A stretch of DNA of 64,000 nucleotides from Actinacidiphila yeochonensis CN732 (GTDB lineage Bacteria; Actinomycetota; Actinomycetes; Streptomycetales; Streptomycetaceae), in contig NZ_JQNR01000005.1 of NCBI RefSeq assembly GCF_000745345.1, positions 3,720,001 to 3,784,000 on the forward strand. Reading direction: 5' to 3'. The translations under genes were made by a program, and so were the position numbers. Positions 8,391-17,460 of this stretch are shown here, in pieces (position 1 is the stretch's first letter; each line of letters begins with the position of its first letter). Under the pieces are notes generated by a model. It saw nothing but the letters and a program-made list of their open reading frames with translations. It was not told the origin of the DNA and searched no databases.

Positions 8391-9611
8391 GTGAGCGAGA
8401 GCGGTCAGCCGCCTACCCAGGACACCCGGCCCCCCGACCCGCGGCCGTCCGGCGGCAGCACCGGCAAGCCGGAGCAGCGGGAGTCCGGCGGCGGCATTCT
8501 GATGGGCCGGTTCTTCGGTGTGCCCATCTACGTCGCTCCGAGCTGGTTCCTGGTGGCCGCGCTGATCACCTGGGTCTTCGGCGACCAGCTCGACACCGTG
8601 CTGCCCGAGCTGGGCGGGGTGCGCTACCTCGTCTCGCTCTTCTTCGCCGTCGCCTTCTACGCCTCCGTGCTCGTGCACGAGCTCGCCCACACCGTGGCCG
8701 CGATCCGGTTCCGGCTGCCGGTGCGCCGCATCCAGCTCCAGTTCTTCGGCGGCGTCTCGGAGATCGAGAAGGACTCCGAGACCCCGGGCCGCGAGTTCGT
8801 GCTCGCCTTCGTCGGGCCGCTGCTCTCCCTGGTGCTGGCCGGGGTCTTCTTCGGCGGCATGCAGCTGGTGGAGCGCGGCACCGTCCCCGGAGTGCTGCTC
8901 GCCGGGCTGATGATCAGCAACCTGATCGTTGCGATCTTCAACTTCCTGCCCGGGCTGCCCCTCGACGGCGGCCGGATGCTGCGCGCCGTCGTCTGGAAGG
9001 CCAGCGGCAACCCCATGACCGGCACCGTGGCCGCCGCCTGGGTCGGCCGCGCCCTCGCCGTCGCCCTCCTGGTCGGCCTGCCCCTGCTCTCCTACGCCGG
9101 CGGTAACGGCGGAGGCGCCGGCTCGCTCACCGACGCGCTGCTCGCCGCGGTCCTGGCCGCCATCATCTGGACCGGCGCGGGCAACGCGCTGCGCATGGCC
9201 CGGCTGCGCGAACGCCTCCCCGGCCTGCGGGCCCGCACGCTGACCCGCCGGGCCGTGCCGGTCTCCTCCGACACCCCGCTCTCCGAGGCGCTGCGCCGCG
9301 CCAACGAGGCCGGCGCCCGCGCGCTGGTCGTGGTCGACGGCCGCGGCGCGCCCACCGCCCTGGTCCGTGAGTCCGCGATCGTCTCCGTCCCCGAGCACCG
9401 CCGTCCCTGGGTGGCGGTCAGCGGCCTCGCCCAGGACCTCACCCCCGGTATGCGCGTCTCCGCCGAACTCGGCGGCGAGGAGCTCCTCGACATCCTCCGG
9501 GCCAACCCCGCCACCGAGTACCTCGTGGTCGAGCCCACCGGCGAGATCTACGGCGTCCTGTCCACCACCGACGTCGAACGCGCCTTCCTCGCGGCGATGA
9601 CGCGGAACTGA
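8391..9611 (+). CDS. Site-2-type zinc metalloprotease with CBS domain
   Basis: A 406-residue intramembrane protease of the M50 family, resembling the mycobacterial Rip3 class. The zinc motif H96-E-L-A-H100 lies in a membrane segment, and the second motif LDGG (L191-D192-G193) supplies the metal-binding Asp. About five or six membrane helices are followed by a cytoplasmic CBS-type module (about 285-405, ending LSTTDVERAFLAAM) that may sense nucleotides. The GTG at 8391 is preferred over the ATG at 8355 because GAAGGGGA lies just upstream. The family cleaves transmembrane segments of anti-sigma factors or other membrane regulators; its substrate here is unknown. Confidence 0.9.
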   Translation: MSESGQPPTQDTRPPDPRPSGGSTGKPEQRESGGGILMGRFFGVPIYVAPSWFLVAALITWVFGDQLDTVLPELGGVRYLVSLFFAVAFYASVLVHELAHTVAAIRFRLPVRRIQLQFFGGVSEIEKDSETPGREFVLAFVGPLLSLVLAGVFFGGMQLVERGTVPGVLLAGLMISNLIVAIFNFLPGLPLDGGRMLRAVVWKASGNPMTGTVAAAWVGRALAVALLVGLPLLSYAGGNGGGAGSLTDALLAAVLAAIIWTGAGNALRMARLRERLPGLRARTLTRRAVPVSSDTPLSEALRRANEAGARALVVVDGRGAPTALVRESAIVSVPEHRRPWVAVSGLAQDLTPGMRVSAELGGEELLDILRANPATEYLVVEPTGEIYGVLSTTDVERAFLAAMTRN

Positions 9612-9732
9612 GCTCCTCCGCTCCCCGGTCCACCCGGCCGGAGGCGCCCACCGGACAGTCCGGGAGGCGTGCGGGGCGTGCCCGGGAGACGGGCCGGGAA
9701 AAAAGAAGCTGCTCAGCCACTAAAGTGAACGT

Positions 9733-10641
9733 ATGCAACCGACTGGTGCGGCTCGCAGGCGCGGGCCCTTCAAAGTCGGGGATCAGGTCCAGCTCACCGA
9801 CCCCAAGGGACGCCACTACACCTTCACGCTCGAAGCCGGGAAGCAGTTCCACACCCACAAGGGTGCGTTCCCGCATGACGAGCTGATCGGTGCGCCCGAG
9901 GGCAGTGTGGTCCGTACCACGGGAAACGTCGCCTACCTCGCGCTGCGCCCGCTGCTCCCCGACTACGTCCTGTCCATGCCCCGCGGGGCCGCCGTGGTCT
10001 ACCCGAAGGACGCGGGGCAGATCCTGGCGATGGCCGACATCTTCCCCGGCGCCCGGGTGGTGGAGGCCGGCGTCGGCTCCGGCTCGCTCAGCACGTTCCT
10101 GCTGCGGGCCATCGGCGACCAGGGGATGCTGCACAGCTACGAGCGCCGCGCCGACTTCGCGGAGATCGCCTCCCAGAACGTCGAGCGCTACTTCGGCGGT
10201 CCGCACCCGGCCTGGCAGCTGACCGTCGGGGACCTCCAGGACAACCTGTCCGACACCGAGGTCGACCGGGTCGTGCTGGACATGCTGGCGCCCTGGGAGT
10301 GCCTGGAGGCCGTCAGCAAGGCGCTGGTGCCCGGCGGCATCCTGTGCGCCTACGTGGCCACCACGACGCAGATGGCGCGTACCGTCGAGGCGATCCGGGA
10401 GCACGGCACGTTCAACGAGCCGGCCGCCTGGGAGACCATGGTGCGCACCTGGCACGTGGAGGGGCTGGCCGTGCGGCCGGACCACCGGATGATCGGCCAC
10501 ACCGGCTTCCTGCTCACCGCCCGCCGGCTGGCCGACGGGGTGGAGCCGCCGCTGCGGCGCCGGCGCCCGGCCAAGGGCGCGTACGGGGAGGACTACACCG
10601 GCCCCGGCAGCGGGAGCGGCGGGGCCGGCGCGGAGGCGTAG
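9733..10641 (+). CDS. trmI: tRNA (adenine(58)-N1)-methyltransferase TrmI
   Basis: A 302-residue AdoMet-dependent methyltransferase that makes m1A58 in the T-loop of tRNA. An N-terminal small beta domain (FKVGDQVQLTDPKGRHYTF) precedes the Rossmann fold with AdoMet motif VVEAGVGSGSLSTFLLRAIG (near 112-131) and catalytic-region Asp in DRVVLDMLAPWE. A Gly/Ser-rich tail closes the protein. The start follows TAAAGT (9721-9726) by 6 nt with no Shine-Dalgarno, which suggests a leaderless transcript. It sits between the RecB/protease genes and the proteasome genes, as in mycobacteria. Confidence 0.95.
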   Translation: MQPTGAARRRGPFKVGDQVQLTDPKGRHYTFTLEAGKQFHTHKGAFPHDELIGAPEGSVVRTTGNVAYLALRPLLPDYVLSMPRGAAVVYPKDAGQILAMADIFPGARVVEAGVGSGSLSTFLLRAIGDQGMLHSYERRADFAEIASQNVERYFGGPHPAWQLTVGDLQDNLSDTEVDRVVLDMLAPWECLEAVSKALVPGGILCAYVATTTQMARTVEAIREHGTFNEPAAWETMVRTWHVEGLAVRPDHRMIGHTGFLLTARRLADGVEPPLRRRRPAKGAYGEDYTGPGSGSGGAGAEA

Positions 10642-10838
10642 CGGAAGCCCGGACCGCCGACGGGTCCACCGCCCGTTCCGGCCAACTTCGCCGAGCCGTC
10701 GCCGTTTTGTCCGATTAGGGCAGTCGGCGGCGGCTCTCGCGCACCAGGGGTCCCCGCCGTTCCACCCCGCTGTGACGTGTGGCACGATGCTGGCCACACG
10801 CAGGCCACCCCCGTCGACCGACCCCAGGAGACAGGCGA

Positions 10839-11420
10839 GTGCAGCTGTCCGCAGGCCCGGACCTCCCCCACACCCGCAGCGGTGCCGTGCACTGGTTGAG
10901 CACGGCCGCGGTGCTGGCCGCCGTGGTCGCGGCGGCGGCCCTGGTCCAGCCGGCCGACGCCAGTACGAAGGACGGCGCCGCGGACGCGAAGCCCCCGCGG
11001 CCGACCGTGCCCGCTCCCGACCCGCACGCCGCGAAGTACCCGCTGACCTGCGCGCCCGGCGCGTCCGTCGACGTGACCGCGTCCGTCAAGGACGACATGG
11101 ACGGCGACGGGCGGCCGGAGACCGTGGCGGTGGTCCGCTGCCAGTCCGACACCGGCACCCCGCCCAACGGCGTCTACGTGCTCTCCTCCGCCAAGAGCGG
11201 GAAGGGCGCCCCGAAGATCGCCGCGATGCTGGTCAACCCCAGGGACGACCGGCAGGTCACCGGCCTGTACGCGCGCGGCGCGGTGGTCGGCGCGACCGTC
11301 CTCGGATACTCCAGCGACAGCACCCCGCGCTGCTGCCCGGACATGAAGCGCGACTACACCTGGGAGTGGCGTACGGACACGTACGTGGCCATCCCCGGCG
11401 CCGCCCCCGGCAGCATCTGA
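10839..11420 (+). CDS. Secreted protein of unknown function
   Basis: A 193-residue exported protein. A Sec-type signal segment spans residues about 14-39 (VHWLSTAAVLAAVVAAAALV, then VQPADA). The mature part contains DMDGDGRPE, an acidic D-x-D-x-D calcium-loop-like motif as in FG-GAP/VCBS modules, and a paired cysteine in PRCCPDMK. The GTG at 10839 is chosen over upstream starts because CAGGAG precedes it and it yields a clean signal peptide. A conserved secreted or lipoprotein gene is also found here in mycobacteria, but I cannot show homology. Function unknown. Confidence 0.72.
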   Translation: MQLSAGPDLPHTRSGAVHWLSTAAVLAAVVAAAALVQPADASTKDGAADAKPPRPTVPAPDPHAAKYPLTCAPGASVDVTASVKDDMDGDGRPETVAVVRCQSDTGTPPNGVYVLSSAKSGKGAPKIAAMLVNPRDDRQVTGLYARGAVVGATVLGYSSDSTPRCCPDMKRDYTWEWRTDTYVAIPGAAPGSI

Positions 11421-11734
11421 GGACCCGTCCGAGGACCTTCCGAGGAGCGCGGCCGGGACCGTCCGAGGACCGGCCGCCCCGCTCGGAGGCCGAACGGGCG
11501 GGACGGCGCGCGGGTCACGCCGCGTGGAAGCCCGTGTGTCGGGTGTCCTCCGTGCGCCCCGGCCGCGCTTCGAAGCGCCCCGCGTGCGCCCGGACCGTCC
11601 CGGGCCGCCGCGGAGGCCCCTAGCGGCCGCCCTCGGCGCCAAGCCGCCCGGGGCGGCTCAGGCCCGGGCCGTACTCGCCGTGAGGACGGCGGGAATCAGG
11701 ATGTTCCGGGCGTTCCGGGCGGGGCCGCGGCCGC
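11421..11734. other. Convergent intergenic gap, no gene seen
   Basis: This is 314 bp between the secreted-protein gene and the minus-strand ferredoxin gene. It contains short repeats of a GTCCGAGGACC-like unit near 11425-11475 but no ORF with family features or signals. I see nothing further. Confidence 0.5.
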
Positions 11735-12031
11735 TCAGGGGGCGTCCGGGCCGTAGACCTCGACCCCGTCCGACACCCGGCGCACGTGGATGCAGTCGCC
11801 CGGGCACTCGTTGGCCGAGTCCCGCACGTCCACCAGCAGCGGCAGCGGCACGGGCACCGTGGCGCCCGGGGACTGGCGCAACTCGTCGTCGGAGCCCTTC
11901 ACGTAGGCCAGGCCGTCGATGTCCAGCTCGAAGACCTCGGGCGCGTACTGCGCGCAGATCCCGTCCCCGGTGCACAGGTCCTGGTCGATCCAGACCTCAA
12001 GGGCCTCAGTCGTGTCCTGGGCGTCGCTCAC
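11735..12031 (-). CDS. Small ferredoxin, probably [3Fe-4S]
   Basis: A 98-residue acidic ferredoxin of the type that serves bacterial cytochromes P450. The cluster motif is C-T-G-D-G-I-C (C-x5-C) followed by a distant CPGDC; a Cys-to-Asp/Gly-type gap in the first motif is typical of [3Fe-4S] members. AQYAPEVFELDIDG matches the family core. The start is a GTG at 12031. No P450 or reductase gene is in the window, so its partner is unknown. It is divergent from arc across a 283-bp intergenic region. Confidence 0.88.
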   Translation of the reverse strand: MSDAQDTTEALEVWIDQDLCTGDGICAQYAPEVFELDIDGLAYVKGSDDELRQSPGATVPVPLPLLVDVRDSANECPGDCIHVRRVSDGVEVYGPDAP

Positions 12032-12242
12032 GGAAACTCATCCCTGCCGTTGGTCGTTCGGAAAGCACATCGGGAAGCAACCGTGCCTCGCGGCTGTTGA
12101 CCGAGATGTCCACCGGTTGGCTCTCGCCGATCGTAACGACGATACAACCGGCCGCTTTCGGATGGAGATCGGCGGGTATCCCAGTGGCGGAGGGGCGTGC
12201 GCAAGGGTGAAGATCGGACACACCGCGATCGTCTTTGTGATC

Positions 12243-12281
12243 TAGGGGTTTCAACCCCTACCAGCCCAGGTAGGGTCTGGG
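12243..12281 (+). promoter_or_regulatory. Overlapping dyads and -10 before arc
   Basis: TAGGGGTT-TC-AACCCCTA (12243-12260) is a perfect 8-bp dyad. Its right arm overlaps a second dyad, CCCTACC (12256-12262) with GGTAGGG (12269-12275). A third dyad is CCCAG (12265-12269) with CTGGG (12277-12281). A -10-like TAGGGT occupies 12271-12276, so the first dyad would cover the -35 region. This is a probable operator/promoter for arc. Confidence 0.55.
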
Positions 12282-12314
12282 AACGTCCAGCTCCCCTTGG
12301 AGGAGGTGAGGACC

Positions 12315-14081
12315 GTGGCGGCCCACGACGACGAATTCAACCGTGGCGGCCGACCCGCTCGTGGTTCGGAAGACCCCATGAGCCAGGTCGCCTTTCTTGA
12401 GCAGGAGATCGCCGTCCTGCGACGCAAGCTCGCCGACTCTCCGCGGCACACGAGGGTTCTCGAAGAGCGGATCGTCGAGCTGCAGACCAACCTGGCGGGG
12501 GTGTCCGCGCAGAACGAACGGCTGGCCGGCACCCTGCGCGAGGCACGCGACCAGATCGTGGCCCTCAAGGAGGAGGTCGACCGGCTGGCGCAGCCGCCGG
12601 CCGGCTTCGGGGTGTTCCTGACGGCCAACGAGGACGGTACGGCGGACATCTTCACCGGCGGGCGCAAGCTCCGGGTCACCGTGAGCCCGTCCGTCGAGGT
12701 GGACGACCTCCAGCGCGGGCAGGAACTGCTGCTCAACGAGGCGCTGAACGTGGTCGACGCCCTGGAGTTCGAGCGCGTCGGCGACATCGTCACCCTCAAG
12801 GAGGTCCTGGAGGACGGCGAGCGCGCCCTGGTCATCGGCCACACCGACGAGGAGCGCGTGGTGCGGCTGGCCGAGCCGCTGCTCGACGGTGCCCTGCGCA
12901 CCGGCGACGCGCTGCTGCTCGAACCGCGCACCGGATACGTGTACGAGCGGGTGCCCAAGAGCGAGGTCGAGGAGCTCGTCCTCGAAGAGGTCCCCGACAT
13001 CGACTACCGGCAGATCGGCGGCCTGGGCAACCAGATCGAGCAGATCCGGGACGCGGTGGAACTGCCCTACCTGCACGCGGACCTTTTCAAGGAGTACGAA
13101 CTGCGGCCGCCCAAGGGCGTGCTGCTGTACGGCCCGCCCGGATGCGGCAAGACGCTCATCGCCAAGGCGGTCGCCAACTCGCTGGCCAAGAAGGTCGCCG
13201 AGGTCACCGGCCGCCCCCAGGGGAAGAGCTACTTCCTCAACATCAAGGGCCCCGAGCTGCTCAACAAGTTCGTCGGCGAGACCGAGCGGCAGATCCGCCT
13301 GGTCTTCCAACGGGCCCGGGAGAAGGCATCCGAGGGCACCCCGGTGATCGTCTTCTTCGACGAGATGGAGTCCCTCTTCCGCACCCGCGGCTCCGGCGTC
13401 AGCTCCGACGTCGAGAACACGATCGTCCCCCAGCTGCTCGCCGAGATCGACGGCGTCGAGGGCCTGGAGAACGTCATCGTGATCGGCGCCTCCAACCGCG
13501 AGGACATGATCGACCCGGCGATCCTGCGGCCCGGCCGGCTGGACGTCAAGATCAAGATCGAGCGGCCGGACGCCGAGGCGGCCAAGGACATCTTCTCGAA
13601 GTACCTCCTGGACACCCTGCCGCTGCACGGCGACGACCTCGCCGAGCACGGCCAGTCGCCGGCCGCCACCGTGGACGCCATGATCCAGTCGGTGGTCGAG
13701 CGGATGTACGGGGAGACGGAGGAGAACCGCTTCCTGGAGGTCACCTACGCCAACGGTGACAAGGAGGTCCTGTACTTCAAGGACTTCAACTCCGGCGCGA
13801 TGATCCAGAACATCGTGGACCGGGCCAAGAAGATGGCGATCAAGGAGTTCCTCGACCACAGCCAGCGCGGCCTGCGCGTCTCCCACCTGCTCGCCGCCTG
13901 CGTCGACGAGTTCAAGGAGAACGAGGACCTGCCCAACACCACCAACCCCGACGACTGGGCGCGCATCTCCGGCAAGAAGGGCGAGCGGATCGTCTTCATC
14001 CGCACCCTGGTGACCGGAAAGCAGGGTGCCGACACGGGGCGTTCCATCGACACCGTCGCGAACACCGGACAGTATCTGTAA
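12315..14081 (+). CDS. arc: Proteasome-associated AAA+ ATPase ARC (Mpa)
   Basis: The hexameric unfoldase that recognises pupylated proteins and feeds them into the 20S proteasome. It has 588 residues, the family's normal length. An N-terminal coiled coil (about 18-85) binds Pup, followed by tandem OB domains (about 95-235) and one AAA+ module with Walker A GPPGCGKT (273-280) and Walker B ending D349-E350 (VIVFFDE). The extreme C-terminus is GQYL, the penultimate-Tyr gate-opening motif. The GTG at 12315 follows GGAGGAGG; a TTG at 12297 is an inferior alternative. The gene leads dop and pup in the same orientation, with a hairpin before dop. Confidence 0.97.
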   Translation: MAAHDDEFNRGGRPARGSEDPMSQVAFLEQEIAVLRRKLADSPRHTRVLEERIVELQTNLAGVSAQNERLAGTLREARDQIVALKEEVDRLAQPPAGFGVFLTANEDGTADIFTGGRKLRVTVSPSVEVDDLQRGQELLLNEALNVVDALEFERVGDIVTLKEVLEDGERALVIGHTDEERVVRLAEPLLDGALRTGDALLLEPRTGYVYERVPKSEVEELVLEEVPDIDYRQIGGLGNQIEQIRDAVELPYLHADLFKEYELRPPKGVLLYGPPGCGKTLIAKAVANSLAKKVAEVTGRPQGKSYFLNIKGPELLNKFVGETERQIRLVFQRAREKASEGTPVIVFFDEMESLFRTRGSGVSSDVENTIVPQLLAEIDGVEGLENVIVIGASNREDMIDPAILRPGRLDVKIKIERPDAEAAKDIFSKYLLDTLPLHGDDLAEHGQSPAATVDAMIQSVVERMYGETEENRFLEVTYANGDKEVLYFKDFNSGAMIQNIVDRAKKMAIKEFLDHSQRGLRVSHLLAACVDEFKENEDLPNTTNPDDWARISGKKGERIVFIRTLVTGKQGADTGRSIDTVANTGQYL

Positions 14082-14113
14082 GCACCAGCGATCCGGCTGC
14101 AAGCACCACCGCG

Positions 14114-14150
14114 CCGGCTGCGGGTCCCGACAGCGGGCACCCGCAGCCGG
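14114..14150 (+). terminator. Hairpin between arc and dop
   Basis: A perfect 12-bp stem, CCGGCTGCGGGT (14114-14125) with its complement at 14139-14150, is followed by TGTGTTT. It is a terminator or attenuator that could lower dop expression relative to arc. Confidence 0.65.
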
Positions 14151-14195
14151 TGTGTTTCCGGTTCGGACGGGCCGGAACCGGGCAAGGAGGGCCGC

Positions 14196-15707
14196 ATGAC
14201 CGTACGGCGAGTAATGGGCATCGAGACGGAGTACGGCATCTCCGTCCCCGGCCACCCCAATGCCAATGCCATGCTCACCTCGTCCCAGATCGTGAACGCC
14301 TACGCCGCCGCGATGCACCGGGCACGCCGCGCCCGCTGGGACTTCGAGGAGGAGAACCCGCTGCGGGACGCCCGCGGCTTCGACCTCGCCCGGGAGGCGG
14401 CCGACTCCACGCAGCTCACCGACGAGGACATCGGCCTGGCCAACGTCATCCTCACCAACGGCGCGCGCCTCTACGTGGACCACGCCCACCCCGAGTACTC
14501 CTCGCCCGAGGTCACCAACCCCCTCGACGCCGTGCTGTGGGACAAGGCGGGGGAGCGGATCATGGCCGAGGCCGCGTTGCGGGCCGGCCAGCTCCCCGGC
14601 GCCCAGCCGATCCACCTGTACAAGAACAACACCGACAACAAGGGCGCCTCCTACGGCACCCACGAGAACTACCTGATGCGCCGGGAGACGCCGTTCTCGG
14701 ACATCGTGCGCCACCTGACGCCGTTCTTCGTCTCCCGCCAGGTGGTCACCGGCGCCGGCCGGGTCGGCATCGGCCAGGACGGTCGCGAGGACGGCTTCCA
14801 GCTCAGCCAGCGGGCCGACTACTTCGAGGTCGAGGTCGGCCTGGAGACCACCCTCAAGCGCCCCATCATCAACACCCGCGACGAGCCGCACTCCGACGCC
14901 GAGAAGTACCGGCGGCTGCACGTCATCATCGGCGACGCCAACCTCTCGGAGATCTCCACCTACCTGAAGCTGGGCACCACCTCCCTGGTGCTGGCCATGA
15001 TCGAGGACGGCTTCATCAAGGTCGACCTCGCGGTGGACCAGCCGGTGCGCACCCTCCACCAGGTCTCGCACGACCCCTCCCTGCGCCACCTCGTCACGCT
15101 CCGCAACGGCCGCACCCTCACCGCGGTGCAGCTCCAGATGGAGTACCTGGACCTGGCCCGCAAGTACACCGAGGAGCGGTACGGCAGCGACGCCGACGAG
15201 CAGACCCGCGACGTGCTGACCCGCTGGGAGGACGTGCTGGGGCGGCTGGAGCGGGACCCGATGAGCCTGGCCGGGGAGCTGGACTGGGTGGCGAAGCTGG
15301 AGCTGCTGGAGGGCTACCGGCGCCGCGACGGCCTGGGCTGGGACGCCGCCCGGCTGCACCTGGTCGACCTCCAGTACGCCGACGTGCGCCCCGAGAAGGG
15401 CCTGTACAACCGCCTGGCGGCGCGCGGGCGCGTGCAGCGGCTGCTGGACGAGCAGGAGGTGCTGCGGGCCGTACAGCAGCCCCCGGACGACACCAGGGCC
15501 TACTTCCGGGGCCGCTGCCTGGAGCAGTACGCGGACGACGTGGCCGCGGCGTCCTGGGACTCGGTCATCTTCGACCTGCCCGGGCGGGACTCCCTCCAGC
15601 GGGTGCCGACCCTGGAGCCCCTGCGCGGTACGCGTGAGCACGTCAAGACGCTGCTGGACCGCTGCCGGACCGCCGAGGAACTGGTCCGCACGCTGTCCGG
15701 CGGCTAA
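14196..15707 (+). CDS. dop: Depupylase/deamidase Dop
   Basis: Removes Pup from substrates and deamidates the C-terminal Gln of Pup to Glu so that PafA can use it. The 503-residue protein belongs to the glutamine-synthetase-like carboxylate-amine ligase fold. The ATP/Mg site begins with GIETEYG (Glu10), and the catalytic Asp95 lies in YVDHAHPEY. The segment after residue 40 (RRARWDFEEENPLRDARG) is the Dop loop that distinguishes it from PafA. The start follows AAGGAGGG. Pup downstream ends in Gln, so the deamidase activity is needed here. Confidence 0.96.
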   Translation: MTVRRVMGIETEYGISVPGHPNANAMLTSSQIVNAYAAAMHRARRARWDFEEENPLRDARGFDLAREAADSTQLTDEDIGLANVILTNGARLYVDHAHPEYSSPEVTNPLDAVLWDKAGERIMAEAALRAGQLPGAQPIHLYKNNTDNKGASYGTHENYLMRRETPFSDIVRHLTPFFVSRQVVTGAGRVGIGQDGREDGFQLSQRADYFEVEVGLETTLKRPIINTRDEPHSDAEKYRRLHVIIGDANLSEISTYLKLGTTSLVLAMIEDGFIKVDLAVDQPVRTLHQVSHDPSLRHLVTLRNGRTLTAVQLQMEYLDLARKYTEERYGSDADEQTRDVLTRWEDVLGRLERDPMSLAGELDWVAKLELLEGYRRRDGLGWDAARLHLVDLQYADVRPEKGLYNRLAARGRVQRLLDEQEVLRAVQQPPDDTRAYFRGRCLEQYADDVAAASWDSVIFDLPGRDSLQRVPTLEPLRGTREHVKTLLDRCRTAEELVRTLSGG

Positions 15708-15869
15708 ACGGGCCGGAACCGGGAAGAACCGGGTAGAGCCCGGGACGCGCCGGGAAACAGGACCGCGGTCCGCGGACGTTCACCAAGCGGCGACTTATCC
15801 GGGAGCCGCGATCCGGCCCTCCTTGTAGGGTCTGATCTTGTAGGCACGCAACCGAGCGGGGTGAGGGAC

Positions 15870-16088
15870 ATGGCTACGAAGGACACCGACGGCGGGCAGC
15901 AGCGGGCTACACGCTCCAGCGACGAGGCCGAGGAGGTCCAGGAGGAGACCAAGGCCGCCGATGACCTCAAGGAGCGCCACGAGAAGCTCTCGGACGACGT
16001 GGACTCCGTCCTGGACGAGATCGACGACGTGCTGGAGGAGAACGCGGAGGACTTCGTGCGCTCCTTCGTCCAGAAGGGCGGCCAGTAG
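15870..16088 (+). CDS. pup: Prokaryotic ubiquitin-like protein Pup
   Basis: The 72-residue, largely disordered protein tag for proteasomal degradation. The C-terminal half (ERHEKLSDDVDSVLDEIDDV) forms the helix that docks onto the ARC coiled coil. The protein ends SFVQKGGQ, so the terminal Gln must be deamidated by Dop before ligation by PafA. The ATG at 15870 follows GGGGTGAGG; an in-frame GTG at 15861 would add three residues. A TAGGGT -10-like element lies at 15826-15831, 38 nt before the start. Confidence 0.97.
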   Translation: MATKDTDGGQQRATRSSDEAEEVQEETKAADDLKERHEKLSDDVDSVLDEIDDVLEENAEDFVRSFVQKGGQ

Positions 16089-16519
16089 CAGCCGGAAGGC
16101 CGCGACCGGGCCTCGTCCGGGCCTGCTCCCGGCCTGAGCCGGGCCTCGTCCGGGCCTGATCCGCGTCCGGTCCCGAGCCGGGGGCGCGCCCGGGCACGCC
16201 GGGGTCCGCGCGGCGCGGTACGGCAGCGGCCTCCAGGGGCCTCCAGCGGCTTTCCGGAGGCCGGCGGGCAGCCGGCCGCCGTCCGCGGCCGGAGGCACCC
16301 GCCGGCGCCCGTGCGCACTCGGCTGTGCCCGACCGTGCCCGATCGAGCTCATCCGTGCTCGTCCGTACTCGTTGTCCGCTCACCCGGTTCCTTCCGCCCC
16401 GCGCCTGCCGTCAACCCGTCGCCAGGCCGCGGGGCGGACGGATGCGCGGGCCGCGGGTGGACGCGCCGGGGCACGGGTAGGGTCCGTACCTAACGTCATG
16501 ATCGTGTGGAAGGAATCGC
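16089..16519. other. Intergenic region between pup and prcB with prcB promoter
   Basis: This is 431 bp without a convincing gene. The first part (16105-16180) carries several GGGCCTCGTCCGGGCCT-like direct repeats. TAGGGTCCG at 16478-16486 is a probable -10 element for prcB, 36 nt before its start. A short ORF at 16311-16493 has no support and was rejected. Confidence 0.55.
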
Positions 16520-17368
16520 GTGGAAGCCAACACTCGCAGCACCACCGGGCGTCTGCCGGCCGCCTTCCTGACGCCCGGCTCCTCCTCGTTCCTCGACTTC
16601 CTGGGCGACCACGCCCCCGATCTGCTCCCCGGCAGCCGCCCGCTGCCCGCGGTGAAGGGCGCGGTCGAGCTGCCGCACGGCACCACGATCGTCGCGGCCG
16701 TCTTCCCCGGCGGCGTGGTCCTGGCCGGCGACCGCCGCGCCACCATGGGCAACCTGATCGCGCAGCGCGACATCGAGAAGGTCTTCCCGGCGGACGAGTA
16801 CTCCGCCGTCGGCATCGCGGGCACGGCCGGCCTCGCGGTGGAGATGGTCAAGCTCTTCCAGCTCGAGCTGGAGCACTACGAGAAGATCGAGGGGGCCACC
16901 CTCTCGCTGGAGGGCAAGGCCAACCGGCTGTCGACCATGATCCGGGGCAACCTCGGCATGGCGCTCCAGGGCCTGGCGGTGGTCCCGCTCTTCGCCGGCT
17001 ACGACACCGACCGCGGCCGCGGCCGGATCTTCTCCTACGACGTCACCGGCGGCCGCAGCGAGGACACGGGCTTCACGGCCACCGGCTCCGGCTCGGTCTT
17101 CGCCCGCGGCGCGCTGAAGAAGCTCTACCGCCGGGACCTCACGCAGGAGCAGACCGTCACGGCGGTCGTCCAGGCCCTCTACGACGCGGCCGACGACGAC
17201 TCCGCCACCGGCGGCCCCGACCTGACCCGCCGCATCTACCCGGTGGTGACCGTGATCACCGAGGACGGCTACCGCCGGCTGCCCGACTCCGAGGTCGCCG
17301 ACGTCGCCCGCGCCGTCCTCGACGGCCGGCTGGAGAACCCCGACGGCCCGCGGGCCGAGGTGCTGTGA
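16520..17368 (+). CDS. prcB: 20S proteasome beta subunit PrcB
   Basis: The catalytic beta subunit of the 20S proteasome, 282 residues. An N-terminal propeptide of 54 residues ends at Gly54; autocleavage exposes Thr55, the nucleophile (HG|TTIVAAVFPGG). The lysine and aspartate partners lie in the following LAGDRRATMG region and beyond. The GTG at 16520 follows GGAAGGAA. The gene precedes prcA by 92 bp in the same orientation, and the two form the beta7-alpha7 core. Confidence 0.97.
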   Translation: MEANTRSTTGRLPAAFLTPGSSSFLDFLGDHAPDLLPGSRPLPAVKGAVELPHGTTIVAAVFPGGVVLAGDRRATMGNLIAQRDIEKVFPADEYSAVGIAGTAGLAVEMVKLFQLELEHYEKIEGATLSLEGKANRLSTMIRGNLGMALQGLAVVPLFAGYDTDRGRGRIFSYDVTGGRSEDTGFTATGSGSVFARGALKKLYRRDLTQEQTVTAVVQALYDAADDDSATGGPDLTRRIYPVVTVITEDGYRRLPDSEVADVARAVLDGRLENPDGPRAEVL

Positions 17369-17460
17369 CAGCGGCCGAGCCGCGAACCGGCCGCCCCGCC
17401 CGACCGGCGGCCCCCGCCACCCCCGCCCCAGCGCCGACAGCAGAAAGGCACGGATAGCCG

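Noticed and set aside
12258..15641. 1127-residue minus-strand ORF over arc and dop
   Set aside because: Antisense shadow; the plus strand encodes two intact, recognised proteins.
16311..16493. Small ORF between pup and prcB
   Set aside because: No ribosome site, no hydrophobic or conserved pattern, and the prcB promoter element lies inside it.
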